Shown piece after piece: positions 14,346 through 22,815 of a DNA stretch of 37,491 nucleotides. The notes below the pieces were generated by a model that saw only the letters and a program-made list of their open reading frames with translations, was not told the origin of the DNA and searched no databases. This stretch comes from Methanobacteriota archaeon (lineage in GTDB: Archaea; Thermoplasmatota; Poseidoniia; Poseidoniales; Poseidoniaceae), in the NCBI GenBank assembly GCA_002694585.1, contig NZMM01000091.1:1-37491 (forward strand), given 5' to 3'. The stretch's first letter is position 1. Each line of letters starts with the position of its first letter. Position numbers and translations under genes: made by a program.

Positions 14346-15584
14346 GTGAGCGTGACGGATGAGTCTTCTGTCGATGTCGGCCCAGGTGACGGTGTCTTGT
14401 CCAAGGTGTCCTGGGTCGCGCTCGCAGCCCTGATCGCAATGGTCGCCGCTTTGTTGATCTGGCCCGAGTCGATCCCCGAATTCCAGTTCTCGTGGTTCGA
14501 GGTGGTGGGCATCGTCGGCGTGCTGACCGGCGGACCGATCATGGCTTCGACGATGGCCCGCACACGCAGCCCCACCGCTGGCCCCCTGGTTCGCAACCAT
14601 GCCCTGGCACTTCCCTGCTCACTCGCGCTCTTTTCTTTGTTTGTCCTGTTGAGCCTGCGCTGTGGCTCACTCGAGATCGACAACGCCACCGCCTGGAATG
14701 CGCTCTTCGACTACGATGACCGCGTCCCAGGACAGATCGTGGTCCGGGAGTTGCGAGTACCCCGAACCCTCCTAGGAGCGGTCGCCGGCGCCTGCCTTGC
14801 CGTCGCAGGCGCTATCACTCAGGGCGTGACCCGGAACCCTCTCGGGGCCCCGGGCATCCTCGGGGTAAACACAGGCGCGTCATTCGCGATCGTGACCGCC
14901 ATCTTCGTTGGCGGCTTCGTATCCCCCGAAGGCTATGTCTGGTTCTCTTTCATCGGAGCGGCTGGCGCTGCAGTGCTCGTCTATGCCGTCGCCTCAGTCG
15001 GGCCGGGCGGCGCCACCCCAGTCAAGCTCGCCCTCGCTGGTGTCGTGATCACCGCCCTGCTTGGCGCCTGGACTACGAGCCTCTTGCTGCTGGACCAGGA
15101 GACGCTCGACCAAGCCCGCTTCTGGCTGGCGGGTTCAATTGCCGGGCGGGGCACCGACGAGATTGCGCTGCTATGGCCCATCATCGTCACCGCTCTGATC
15201 AGCGCCATGGCGCTCGGTCGGCAGGTGAACCTCTTGTCAATGGGTGAGGACGTCGCAGCAGGTCTCGGACAGCGCGTCAACTCCGTCCGGGCGATCTCAG
15301 CAGCGGTGGTCGTCGCCCTGGCTGGCGGTGCGGTTGCGATTGCCGGCCCGGTCGCCTTCATCGGCCTTGCGATCCCTCACATGGTGCGGTCGCTCGTGGG
15401 ACCCGACTATCGCTGGATAATCCTCTACAGCCTGGTTCTCGGCCCCTGCCTGCTCCTTGGCGCCGACGTCGTCGGTCGGGTCGTCGTCCGGCCGTCCGAG
15501 CTCCAAGTCGGGATCGTCACCGCAGCAATTGGAGCGCCGTTCTTGGTTTATCTCGTCCGGTTCACGAAGCTGGCAGAGCTGTGA
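14346..15584 (+). CDS. FecCD-family ABC permease, iron chelate/heme importer
   Basis: A 412-residue inner-membrane permease with about ten helices. The FecCD core begins at LRVPRTLLGAVAGACLAVAGAITQGVTRNPLGAPGILGVNTGASF, with later LGQRVNSVRAISA and the GPVAFIGLAIPHMVR coupling helix that meets the ATPase. An N-terminal extension (about 60 residues, two extra hydrophobic segments) precedes the core. The start is uncertain between GTG 14346 and GTG 14352; both follow the operator closely and lack a clear ribosome site. Its stop overlaps the next permease start (GTGA), so a heterodimeric channel is expected. Confidence 0.9.
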   Translation: MSVTDESSVDVGPGDGVLSKVSWVALAALIAMVAALLIWPESIPEFQFSWFEVVGIVGVLTGGPIMASTMARTRSPTAGPLVRNHALALPCSLALFSLFVLLSLRCGSLEIDNATAWNALFDYDDRVPGQIVVRELRVPRTLLGAVAGACLAVAGAITQGVTRNPLGAPGILGVNTGASFAIVTAIFVGGFVSPEGYVWFSFIGAAGAAVLVYAVASVGPGGATPVKLALAGVVITALLGAWTTSLLLLDQETLDQARFWLAGSIAGRGTDEIALLWPIIVTALISAMALGRQVNLLSMGEDVAAGLGQRVNSVRAISAAVVVALAGGAVAIAGPVAFIGLAIPHMVRSLVGPDYRWIILYSLVLGPCLLLGADVVGRVVVRPSELQVGIVTAAIGAPFLVYLVRFTKLAEL

Positions 15585-16708
15585 CGTTCGCCATCACTGC
15601 GCCCGCAGCCAACACCGCAATGATCGTCACCGCCAGCTTGCTCGGCGTCGTTGCTGCGCTCCGTCTAGCCGACGTCGTCCCCAATCGACGCTTCTCGGTT
15701 CGTATTGGGCCAGTCAGTGCACTCATTCAGTCACGCGTGATCGTCATCGGGGTGGCCGGGTTGATACTCGCCGGCACCTTGTTGGTCATCGGATTGATCG
15801 TCGGCGACTTCCCGATCGGCGCATGGGACGCCCTCGGCGAAGCGTTCTGGGCCCGGGGAGGTGAGTTCGACTTCATCGTCAACAAGCTCCGCTTCCCCCG
15901 AGTGACCGTTGCGATCCTCGCAGGCATGTGTCTCGGCATGTCAGGCGCCATCTTCCAGGCATTGATCAACAACCCGCTGGTCTCGCCCGACATCATCGGA
16001 GTCAATGCAGGCGCTGCAGTCTTCGCCGTGCTAATCCTCGCAACCGGGAAGAACATCGGACTGTTGCCCGTAGCCGCCTTCGGTGGCGCGCTGGGGGCTG
16101 CTGCGATCATCTACCTTCTTGCCTGGAATCGTGGTGTTTCGGGTTCGCGGCTCGTGCTTGTCGGTGTTGGGGTGCAAGCACTGCTCGGGGCCGTGATCAC
16201 CTTCATCACCGTCCGTTTCCCGATCGAGCGGATCGCCGCCGCTGCTCGCTGGCAAGCCGGTTCGCTATTCGGTGTCAGTTGGGAAGACGCCCGGACGCTC
16301 ACCATCGGCTTGTTGCTGCTCACCCCAGCCGCATTCGTCTTGACCCAACGTCTGCGGCTTCTGCAGTTGGGGGACGAAGCGGCGGCGGGACTCGGCATTC
16401 ACGTCGAACGTGACCGATTGGCGTTGATCGCAGTTGCATCGGGGCTCGCGGCCGTGGCCGTCGCCGTCATCGGCCCGTTGGGCTTCGTCGCCCTACTCGT
16501 ACCTCACATGGTTCGGCTGATGGTCGGCCAACTCACCGGAGGCACATTATTGCTAACCGCAGTCGTCGGCGGCGCCTTCCTGCTCAGCGCCGATCTGATC
16601 GCCCAGCGCCTGTTCGCGCCAACGAGCCTGCCGGCCGGTGTCGTCACCGGCGCAATCGGTGGTCCGTACTTCCTCTTCCTCTTAGCTAGGTACAACCGTG
16701 CACTCTAA
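15581..16708 (+). CDS. FecCD-family ABC permease, second subunit
   Basis: A 375-residue membrane protein of the same family as the gene before it and probably its channel partner. Diagnostic segments are LRFPRVTVAILAGMCLGMSGAIFQALINNPLVSPDIIGVNAGA, LGIHVERDRLALIA and GPLGFVALLVPHMVR. It begins at the GTG overlapping the upstream stop and itself overlaps the ATPase start by 11 bases, so permeases and ATPase are co-translated. It should work with the binding lipoproteins at 7513 and/or 9403, since no other permease occurs in the window. Confidence 0.9.
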   Translation: MTFAITAPAANTAMIVTASLLGVVAALRLADVVPNRRFSVRIGPVSALIQSRVIVIGVAGLILAGTLLVIGLIVGDFPIGAWDALGEAFWARGGEFDFIVNKLRFPRVTVAILAGMCLGMSGAIFQALINNPLVSPDIIGVNAGAAVFAVLILATGKNIGLLPVAAFGGALGAAAIIYLLAWNRGVSGSRLVLVGVGVQALLGAVITFITVRFPIERIAAAARWQAGSLFGVSWEDARTLTIGLLLLTPAAFVLTQRLRLLQLGDEAAAGLGIHVERDRLALIAVASGLAAVAVAVIGPLGFVALLVPHMVRLMVGQLTGGTLLLTAVVGGAFLLSADLIAQRLFAPTSLPAGVVTGAIGGPYFLFLLARYNRAL

Positions 16709-17495
16709 GTCCGACGCACCGACACTCAGCGCTGAGGGCCTGACGTTGTCTTATGGCGGCCCTGACATCGTCACAAAACTCGGCATCGTAATCCCGCCCG
16801 GCGAGATCACGGCGATCATTGGGGCCAACGGCTGCGGGAAGTCGACGCTGCTTCGGGCCATGGCCCGCCTGCTCAGACCGGTGAGCGGCGCAGTGATTCT
16901 TGATGGTGAAGCGATCAACGAACAGCCCACCAAAGCAGTTGCCCGCCGACTCGGACTACTGCCCCAAGCTCCCCGCGCACCCGAGGGCGTGATCGTGTCC
17001 GACCTCGTGCGGCGCGGCCGCTATCCCCACCAGAAGGTGTTCCAGCAGTGGAGTCCCCGCGATGAGGAAGCCTGCGAACGGGCAATGCGGCTAACCGACA
17101 TGCTCAAATTCGAGGGACGGCCCGTAGACGAACTCTCCGGTGGCCAGCGCCAGCGCGCGTGGATCGCCATGGCGCTCGCTCAGGACACGCCGCTGATGCT
17201 GCTCGATGAGCCGACGACCTACCTTGACATCGCGCATCAAGTCGACGTGCTCGAACTGCTCAAACAGCTCAACGCAAACGAGGGTCGAACCATCGTAATG
17301 GTGCTACACGACCTCAATCTGGCGTCCCGTTACGCAAACCACCTTGTCGCAGTGGCTGATGGTGGAATCGTTGCCGAGGGTGCTCCCGGCGAGGTGATCA
17401 CATCCGAGATCGTTGAGCGGGTTTTCGGCCTGCCGACGGTCGTGATCGAAGACCCGGTGACCGGTTCGCCGCTTTGCGTTCCTGCAATCAGCTGA
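16698..17495 (+). CDS. FecE/FepC-type ABC transporter ATPase
   Basis: A 265-residue nucleotide-binding subunit that powers the FecCD importer. Walker A is GANGCGKST (about residues 40-48), the Q loop is LLPQAP, the signature is LSGGQRQRAWIA, Walker B is LMLLDEPTTYLD and the switch histidine lies in VLHDLNLASRYA. Length and motifs are normal for iron-siderophore and cobalamin/heme importers. It starts at GTG 16698 inside the end of the permease gene. Its stop shares the palindrome TCAGCTGA (17488-17495) with the convergent ferritin gene, so the two coding ends overlap by eight bases. Confidence 0.93.
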   Translation: MHSKSDAPTLSAEGLTLSYGGPDIVTKLGIVIPPGEITAIIGANGCGKSTLLRAMARLLRPVSGAVILDGEAINEQPTKAVARRLGLLPQAPRAPEGVIVSDLVRRGRYPHQKVFQQWSPRDEEACERAMRLTDMLKFEGRPVDELSGGQRQRAWIAMALAQDTPLMLLDEPTTYLDIAHQVDVLELLKQLNANEGRTIVMVLHDLNLASRYANHLVAVADGGIVAEGAPGEVITSEIVERVFGLPTVVIEDPVTGSPLCVPAIS

Positions 17496-17934
17496 TCGTG
17501 TAGTCACGCAAGAGCTTGTTGAGCTCAATCACGTGAAGCTCTTCCTCACCGATCTGGGTCCGAGCAAACTCTTCGAGGTACACCGAATCCCCCTCAGCAA
17601 TCTCAAGCATCTGCCGGTAGAGATCGAGCGCACGACGTTCGTGGGCGATCGACTCGCGCAACACGGTCTCGAGCGAATGGTCGTGGCTTTCCTCGATATG
17701 AGCGATGCCCTGGTCGGGATGACCACCGAGGCCAGTAACTAGTTCGCCCACCATCTGGGCGTGGAGAAGCGACTCCGACGCTTGCGTCTTCATGAAGTCG
17801 ACAAGGGGCAGCCGATTAGGGCCAGTGATGACCAGTGCGTAGTGGGTGTAGCGGACCACGCCGGCCAGCTCGGCCTTCATGATCTCATTGAGCACAGGAA
17901 TAAGTTTTTCGGTGTCGAAAATCTCGTCAGACAT
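17488..17934 (-). CDS. Ferritin-like/bacterioferritin-family iron-storage protein
   Basis: A 148-residue four-helix-bundle protein. Likely diiron ligands are Glu22 (KAELAG), Glu54/His58 (SESLLHAQ), Glu94, and Glu131/His134 (EEELH). The heme-binding methionine of classical bacterioferritin (Met52) is absent, and helix 2 has E-x3-H rather than E-x2-H, so this is a divergent subgroup rather than a standard Bfr. It would oxidise and store iron brought in by the adjacent importer, or protect against free iron. The ATG at 17934 has a GAAGG site upstream; TAGAAT (17963-17968, minus strand) may be its -10 box. No DtxR-type box is visible in front of it. Confidence 0.85.
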   Translation of the reverse strand: MSDEIFDTEKLIPVLNEIMKAELAGVVRYTHYALVITGPNRLPLVDFMKTQASESLLHAQMVGELVTGLGGHPDQGIAHIEESHDHSLETVLRESIAHERRALDLYRQMLEIAEGDSVYLEEFARTQIGEEELHVIELNKLLRDYTIS

Positions 17935-18190
17935 CAAGCTCTGCCTTCTTTGGGGGAACCCCATTCTAGAAGCGTTCGACAGCCTCTGACCCGACGAAGT
18001 CCGCGTTAGCGGCGCCCCTCCGTCAAGGTCGATCAAGACACCGGGAACGACCACCACTTCACTGCGCCTCTGGAGATAAGCCGTTTGTGCTGCTTCGAGG
18101 GCAAATACCTCCGCCTGACCCTGGTCCCGAACCCCTGAATCAGCATCATGAGCGGGTCATATCGTGCGGGTTCCTAGCCAAATCCTCGGT

Positions 18191-18490
18191 GGATGGGGTC
18201 GGAGCCGCTGGCAGTAACGAGGGGACACAAAGGGCCGAGGACAAAGCCGTGCCAAAGTTGGCTAGCAGGCCGCATGTAGGCCGCGAGATACCTCGAAGTG
18301 ACCGTTACTGCCGAGAACTGATCGGGGGAGAGTTCCCCGTAATTCAAGGGCGGTCGGGGTTTTCATCAGTTTTGTCAGTGGTCCGTTGTCGGTCTGGGGG
18401 ACCGAAGGTCGGAGGTTCAAATCCTCTCAGCCCGACCCCTGAGAATCCCTGCTTCGGCGGGGATTCTCGCCGTTTTGGGGTGGGTTGATC
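18191..18490 (+). repeat. tRNA-Pro-tail repeat, copy R1 (most complete)
   Basis: About 300 bases shared with copies R2-R5. The left part (from GGATGGGGTCGGAGC) carries two small hairpins: CGAG/CTCG at 18284-18295 and GGGGA/TCCCC at 18325-18338. The right part, 18390-18436, is the 3' half of tRNA-Pro(GGG): anticodon stem TCGGT/ACCGA, loop CTGGGGG, five-base variable loop, T arm with loop TTCAAAT, acceptor strand CAGCCCG and discriminator A. A matching 5' half and D arm are absent. The gap 17935-18190 before it holds only the ferritin promoter and shows no gene. Confidence 0.87.
18441..18477 (+). terminator. Terminator-like hairpin ending repeat R1
   Basis: GAGAATCCC (18442-18450) pairs with GGGATTCTC (18461-18469) around a GCTTCGGC inner loop, followed by CCGTTTT. 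It looks like the original terminator of the tRNA-Pro gene and recurs in every tail copy. Confidence 0.75.
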
Positions 18491-18602
18491 GGGCGTTTCA
18501 CCGAGGTCGGGCTATCGGCGTGGTTGGTTTTCGACAAAACTGTCCGCGGCGTCGTTGTAGTTGATCTGGACGGTAACGACACCACCTCATGGGAGAATAC
18601 CG

Positions 18603-19481
18603 ATGAACCGAATCGAACGAATGCTCGTCGCAATCACCGCCCTCGCCCTCTTGGCCTCCGCGTGTGGAGGCTCTGACGATGAGACCGCCGAGGCTCCGCC
18701 GAAGACTGAGGCGTCGGTGACTAATGACGCCGAGTCGACCGAGACCAGCGCTGCCCCGACGACATCGGCAGCCCCGACCACAACCATTGAATCACCCACC
18801 ACCACGACCACCACTGAATCACCAACTACTTCCACGACTGTCCCGACTGCAGAACAGGTAACTGGGAGTGACTGCGTATTGGAGACGACCAATGGCGCTA
18901 TCGCCGGCATCGATGACGGAACAGACATCGTGCTCGCAGTAGCGACCCTGGTTGACAAATGCGGATTGCCCGATCTCGATTCAGGCTGGGGATGGAGTTG
19001 TGCGATGGGAGGTCCAGATTGGGATGGGCCTCAAGAGCCGGAGCGCACAATCTCCTGGGGAGGCCTGGTTCTCACATTCTGGCGTCAGCCCGACAACATG
19101 TGGGCGCCCCAAGAATTCAGTGAATCCCCTACATACTCCGACGCCGGAGTGCTCAGCTCTTGGCGATTTTCTGGTTGGGAAGAAGACCGAGTAGCACTCG
19201 ACATCCACGAGGCTGGAATCTCTTTAGGCACCCCACTGAGCGAGATCGCAGAAGCAGTCGGGGTCGCAGTGGCACCACATGACTGGTACACCGAAGGATC
19301 CTGGGATGACTACGTCGACTACGTGTTGGGCGTCTTCGGCATCATGGATTTCGTTGGCGGAGATGGTGTCGTGTATTCCGGCTGGATAGAGGATTTCCCA
19401 CCGACGACTCCAGCGAATTTTGAAGAGGCGCTTGCTTCAACCAGCCTCTCGATGATCGGCGAGCTGCAGTTCTGCGATTAA
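18603..19481 (+). CDS. Lipoprotein with Thr-rich linker, unknown C-terminal domain
   Basis: A 292-residue lipoprotein between repeats R1 and R2. The signal peptide ends in the lipobox LLASAC (about Cys20). A Thr/Ser/Pro/Glu-rich linker with repeated TTTTTESPTT-like stretches reaches to about residue 80, as is common in Acidimicrobiia surface proteins. The remaining 210 or so residues are acidic and Trp-rich with paired cysteines (DKCG, WSCAM, a final FCD) and match no family I recognise. The ATG at 18603 follows GGGAGAA. It is the only gene in this cassette. A surface-exposed role is likely; nothing more can be said. Confidence 0.8.
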   Translation: MNRIERMLVAITALALLASACGGSDDETAEAPPKTEASVTNDAESTETSAAPTTSAAPTTTIESPTTTTTTESPTTSTTVPTAEQVTGSDCVLETTNGAIAGIDDGTDIVLAVATLVDKCGLPDLDSGWGWSCAMGGPDWDGPQEPERTISWGGLVLTFWRQPDNMWAPQEFSESPTYSDAGVLSSWRFSGWEEDRVALDIHEAGISLGTPLSEIAEAVGVAVAPHDWYTEGSWDDYVDYVLGVFGIMDFVGGDGVVYSGWIEDFPPTTPANFEEALASTSLSMIGELQFCD

Positions 19482-19509
19482 GACGCCGGTAGTGGCGGCC
19501 CGGTGAAGG

Positions 19510-19760
19510 TGAGAAGGCCGGCACAGCCGTCTAGCAGGCCGCATCTAGGCCGCGAGATTTCTCAAATCGACCATCACTGCCGAGAACTGGTCGGGGAAGG
19601 TTTCCCTGCGATTCAGGGCCGCTGAGGGGTTTCGTCAGTTCCTTCAGGCTTGTGTTGTCGGTCTGGGGGACCGAAGGTTGGAGGTTCAAAATCCTCTCAG
19701 CCCGACCCCTGAGAATCCCTGCTTCGGCGGGGATTCTCGCCGTTTTGGGCTGGCGTGGTT
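19510..19760 (+). repeat. tRNA-Pro-tail repeat, copy R2
   Basis: Same order as R1 but missing the extreme left part. It has the GGCCGCATCTAGGCCG segment, a GAG/CTC hairpin (19554-19563), GGGAA/TTCCC (19594-19606), and the tRNA-Pro(GGG) 3' half at 19658-19705. One extra A lengthens the T loop to eight bases, so it cannot be a working tRNA. The gap 19482-19887 contains this repeat and nothing else recognisable. Confidence 0.85.
19710..19746 (+). terminator. Terminator-like hairpin ending repeat R2
   Basis: GAGAATCCC (19711-19719) with GGGATTCTC (19730-19738), then CGCCGTTTT; same as in R1. Confidence 0.7.
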
Positions 19761-19887
19761 GAGCGAGCCGGTGAACTGCAGGCCGTCTCAAGGTCGTGAA
19801 CCGCTCGAAGAAGAGTCGAGAAGACCTTTGCTAGCACAACGACACAGAGGGCCCCTCGGGTCTCTTGCTGGCCGTTATCATTAATGA

Positions 19888-21576
19888 GTGCGCATCCGCC
19901 ACGTGATCCCGACCGTCGGCTCCGAAGCTTCCGACGCTCTTTGCGCCGCCCAGAAGATGACACTTGCGTCGGTCGATCGGGCTCTACGAGCGGCCGATCC
20001 TGGCTTACAGATTGAGGTTCGCGCCGTTCACTACCCTGATGAGCCGTGCGACTCGCATCCGTGGCTGACCGCTACTCCCGCGCTCAAGCGGTCGATCCTT
20101 GATTTTGGCGACTTCGATACCCCACGTCGCCTTCCTCTGCTCGCTGACGTTCTGGCGGCATTTGATGGTGGCGACGAATACGACATTGCTGTCTTCACGA
20201 ATGTTGATATCGCCCTGCACCCCCTGTTCTACGACCTAGTTCGCGACACCCGCTCCGACGGCTACGACGCGTTCTCGATCACCCGGCGTACCGTTCAAGC
20301 CCGCTTCGGTGGCTCGACGCTCGCTCAACTCGCCACCACGCGCAGCTCGCCCCATCCCGGCCATGACTGCTTCGCCATGACGCCCGAACTTGTCCTGAAG
20401 GCCGACGTGGGCAACGTCGCCCTCGGCGTCCGTTGGGTCGCTAGAACGCTGTTGTGGAACCTCAAGCTCAATGCCAGGCGCTTTGAGAACTTCGCCGACC
20501 TGCACGCCACGTTCCACATCGGTGACGACAGGATTTGGGCTGACCCCCGCTTGAAAGCGTTCGACGAACACAACGAACGTGAAGCACACGGCGTCGTTGA
20601 GCGCCTTTGCGCAAGGCATGGTGAGGAACGGGTCGAGCGTTTGGCGGGCGCTAGACCGTTCGTGAGGGCCATGCGCAAAAATGCCTCGCCCGTCATCAAA
20701 TCTGCGAAATGGCGAGTTTTCAGTCCGCAAGATCCACCTCATCCGCAGGATCCGCCCTATGTGTCTGGTTCGCACCAGCTCATTTTCTCAGCCAACCCAG
20801 GGCGTAGCGGTTCTCAGTACCTCGCCGAACTGCTCGGCGAGTCGCCAAACGTGATCGCCGGCCACGAGAAAGAACCAGCAATGACGGGTGGATGGCTACG
20901 CGACGTTGTCCACCGTGGTCCCGGTCCTAGTCGTGAGCTTCGCCGAATAAAGGCCGACACGGTTCGCGCAGAGCTCGCTGGCCTCGCGGACTCTACGCGC
21001 TACGCGGATACATCCCACATGTTCGTCAAGACGTTTGCTGATGTGATTTTCGACGAGTTTCCCCACCATCTTGTGTCGGTGGTGGTTCTCCGCCGCGATC
21101 CGATCTCAGTTGCAAGAAGCTTCTTCGAACTCGACTACATGGGGCTCACCAATGCCCCCTGGCCCGATTTCATGCCGCCGCCTACGGCACCGGCGTCCAT
21201 GTTCCACATCCCGGCTGACGAGATCCGCAGCCGGTTCGATCTGATCTTCGGCTATCTGATCGATTTTGAAATCCGCTCCCAAACGCTGCGAGAGCAAGCG
21301 CCGAGTGCCCGATGGATCGATACCCGACTCGAGGAGATCACCACCGTTGAGGGCGCCACTCGTCTCTTTGACAGGCTCAGAGTTCCTACGCCCCCGCAAC
21401 TTGCCGAAATCGTCAATCGGAAAGTCAACGTCAAGCAGAAGAGGAAAGCCACGATTAATCAGCCGACGACGCTCGTAGCCGTTGAGCGGGCCTGGAGCGA
21501 CTTCCTCAACCGCTTTGGGCACCGAGATGAAGTCGGCGCATACGCTGAACTCCACGGACTGGCGACAGGCTCGTGA
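19888..21576 (+). CDS. Glycosyltransferase-like domain fused to sulfotransferase domain
   Basis: A 562-residue, apparently cytosolic two-domain protein. The N-terminal half (about 1-270) resembles a GT-A nucleotide-sugar transferase, with DIAVFTNVDIALHPLFYDLV carrying a DxD-like Asn-Val-Asp. The C-terminal half (about 290-560) is a PAPS-dependent sulfotransferase: SANPGRSGSQYL is the 5'-phosphosulfate loop and VVVLRRDPISVARSFFEL the 3'-phosphate-binding segment. It could both build and sulfate a glycan. The GTG at 19888 is the start; a nearby ATG at 19884 is out of frame. Its stop overlaps the next gene (GTGA). The N-terminal assignment is weaker than the C-terminal one. Confidence 0.8.
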   Translation: MRIRHVIPTVGSEASDALCAAQKMTLASVDRALRAADPGLQIEVRAVHYPDEPCDSHPWLTATPALKRSILDFGDFDTPRRLPLLADVLAAFDGGDEYDIAVFTNVDIALHPLFYDLVRDTRSDGYDAFSITRRTVQARFGGSTLAQLATTRSSPHPGHDCFAMTPELVLKADVGNVALGVRWVARTLLWNLKLNARRFENFADLHATFHIGDDRIWADPRLKAFDEHNEREAHGVVERLCARHGEERVERLAGARPFVRAMRKNASPVIKSAKWRVFSPQDPPHPQDPPYVSGSHQLIFSANPGRSGSQYLAELLGESPNVIAGHEKEPAMTGGWLRDVVHRGPGPSRELRRIKADTVRAELAGLADSTRYADTSHMFVKTFADVIFDEFPHHLVSVVVLRRDPISVARSFFELDYMGLTNAPWPDFMPPPTAPASMFHIPADEIRSRFDLIFGYLIDFEIRSQTLREQAPSARWIDTRLEEITTVEGATRLFDRLRVPTPPQLAEIVNRKVNVKQKRKATINQPTTLVAVERAWSDFLNRFGHRDEVGAYAELHGLATGS

Positions 21577-22277
21577 CCAGCCCAATTTGGTTTTTTTACC
21601 ACCTCCCAAAGACAGGCGGCCAGACGATCCGCGATCACCTTCACGCGGGCCTTGGCAGCGAGGGCTACCTCCATCTGGGAAAGTGGGATCGAGACCGACC
21701 CCTCGGGTTTGACGACGTCGCGGCGATGTCCGCAGATCAGCTTGCGGGTCTCCGCGCGATCGGTGGGCATCCGCTTACCGTCAAATTCCACTCGCTGTTC
21801 GCCGACCGCTCGAAAAGGGAGATCGTCGTTGTGCGCGAGCCAGCGGCGCGAATCGTTTCGCATTACAACTTCTCCAACACAATGCGGGAGCGTCGCAGTG
21901 AGCCACTGCTTGATTTTGAGGAGTTTCTCACCAGTCAGACCAACAGGCAGACGATTGCTTTGGTTCACCGCTTCGGGCTGCCCCGCTCGAGGCAGCTACT
22001 GGACAAAGTGCTTTATGGCCTGACCCGTTGTGCCTTCGTCGGTCGGACTGACGACCTCGATCAGACCCTCCCCCTCCTTTTCGGAGCGATCGGTATCAGC
22101 TCCGAAGTCAAAGGTCGCTCAAACGTCACTGGCGAGACCATCAATCGCTACGTCGAACTTACGCCGTCGCTATCGGCACGGTTGCAAGCCGAAAATCCGC
22201 TCGACGTCATGCTCTATTCAGCCGTCGGTCGTCTCCAAGACGCGAGTGTGAGCCGACTACAAGACTCCAAAGACTGA
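21573..22277 (+). CDS. Sulfotransferase family protein
   Basis: A 234-residue sulfotransferase of the carbohydrate type. FFYHLPKTGGQTI is the PAPS 5'-phosphosulfate loop (the HIPKTGGTT-like signature) and IVVVREPAARIVSHYNF is the 3'-phosphate-binding region with the conserved Arg and Ser. Such enzymes move sulfate from PAPS to a sugar hydroxyl. It begins at a GTG overlapping the stop of the two-domain sulfotransferase, so both are made together and may act on the same glycan. Related enzymes in eukaryotes are membrane proteins; this one has no membrane anchor. Confidence 0.87.
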   Translation: MTSPIWFFYHLPKTGGQTIRDHLHAGLGSEGYLHLGKWDRDRPLGFDDVAAMSADQLAGLRAIGGHPLTVKFHSLFADRSKREIVVVREPAARIVSHYNFSNTMRERRSEPLLDFEEFLTSQTNRQTIALVHRFGLPRSRQLLDKVLYGLTRCAFVGRTDDLDQTLPLLFGAIGISSEVKGRSNVTGETINRYVELTPSLSARLQAENPLDVMLYSAVGRLQDASVSRLQDSKD

Positions 22278-22287
22278 GGTCAAGATT

Positions 22288-22815
22288 GTGCCGTCCCTTC
22301 ACCGCCGCCTTCGAAACCGCCATACACGGATGCTTGTTCAACTCGGCGCGATGACCACAGGCGTTGCGGCCACCTTGCTGATTGCACACGACGAGCCTGC
22401 GAGTCGAGCGATCGGAACAGCAGTTTTGGCCGTTATCGCGATCGTCGCTATCAAGCTCGCTCTCGTTGCGATCAACTCGCCTGGCCAGGGCACAAACGCC
22501 TCCCGGTCGGGGACCTCCGCTGATCAGCGCTCGAAGTTCGATGAGATCGCCGCACGTATCGGTGCGCTCGAGGCGCTCGACAGTTGGGACGGAAATCCGA
22601 TTGATAGGTCAGCAACTTCCCACTTTGAGTCTCAGCACGTGCGCAAGGAGGTCGACCGTCTGCAGGCAGAGGTCGATGAAATCATTACCCGTATCGGTGC
22701 TCTTGAGGCGCTTGGCCGTGGCAGCGAACAGGCGATTGCGAGCGCAGCAACTACTCAATTTGAGCTTCAGCACGTGCGTGAGGAGTTAGACCGTTTGCGG
22801 TCACAAGTCGACTGA
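22288..22815 (+). CDS. Small membrane protein with a duplicated coiled-coil repeat
   Basis: A 175-residue protein of unknown function. Two hydrophobic segments (about 16-33 and 43-63) are followed by a cytosolic or extracellular helical tail. The tail is a tandem duplication: residues 85-129 and 130-174 are each exactly 45 long and align without a gap, sharing DEI, RIGALEAL, QHVR, LDRL/VDRL and a final V. The heptad pattern suggests a coiled coil. The start is GTG 22288 with GAGGTCAAG upstream. It follows the two sulfotransferase genes after ten bases and is probably a scaffold or partner for them, which is inference. Confidence 0.75.
   Translation: MPSLHRRLRNRHTRMLVQLGAMTTGVAATLLIAHDEPASRAIGTAVLAVIAIVAIKLALVAINSPGQGTNASRSGTSADQRSKFDEIAARIGALEALDSWDGNPIDRSATSHFESQHVRKEVDRLQAEVDEIITRIGALEALGRGSEQAIASAATTQFELQHVREELDRLRSQVD
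22540..22809 (+). repeat. Tandem 135-bp coding repeat (2 copies)
   Basis: 22540-22674 and 22675-22809 encode the two 45-residue units in the membrane protein above. The DNA copies have diverged at many third positions while the protein is kept, so the duplication is not recent. Confidence 0.8.

Noticed and set aside
14339..14689. Extension of the binding-protein remnant further upstream on the minus strand
   Set aside because: The open frame continues but is antisense to the permease gene and no longer resembles a binding protein.
18390..18436. Functional tRNA-Pro gene
   Set aside because: Only the 3' half is present. No CGGGCTG acceptor strand or D arm lies within reach upstream in any copy.
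18087..18488. Open frame across repeat R1 giving a Gly/Ser/Pro-rich peptide
   Set aside because: Its C-terminal part is a translation of the tRNA tail and terminator. The same artefact appears at the other copies in different frames.
18430..18530. Circularly permuted tRNA gene (3' half before 5' half)
   Set aside because: A CGGGCTA-like stretch occurs after R1 (around 18506), but no D stem can be formed and the other copies lack it.
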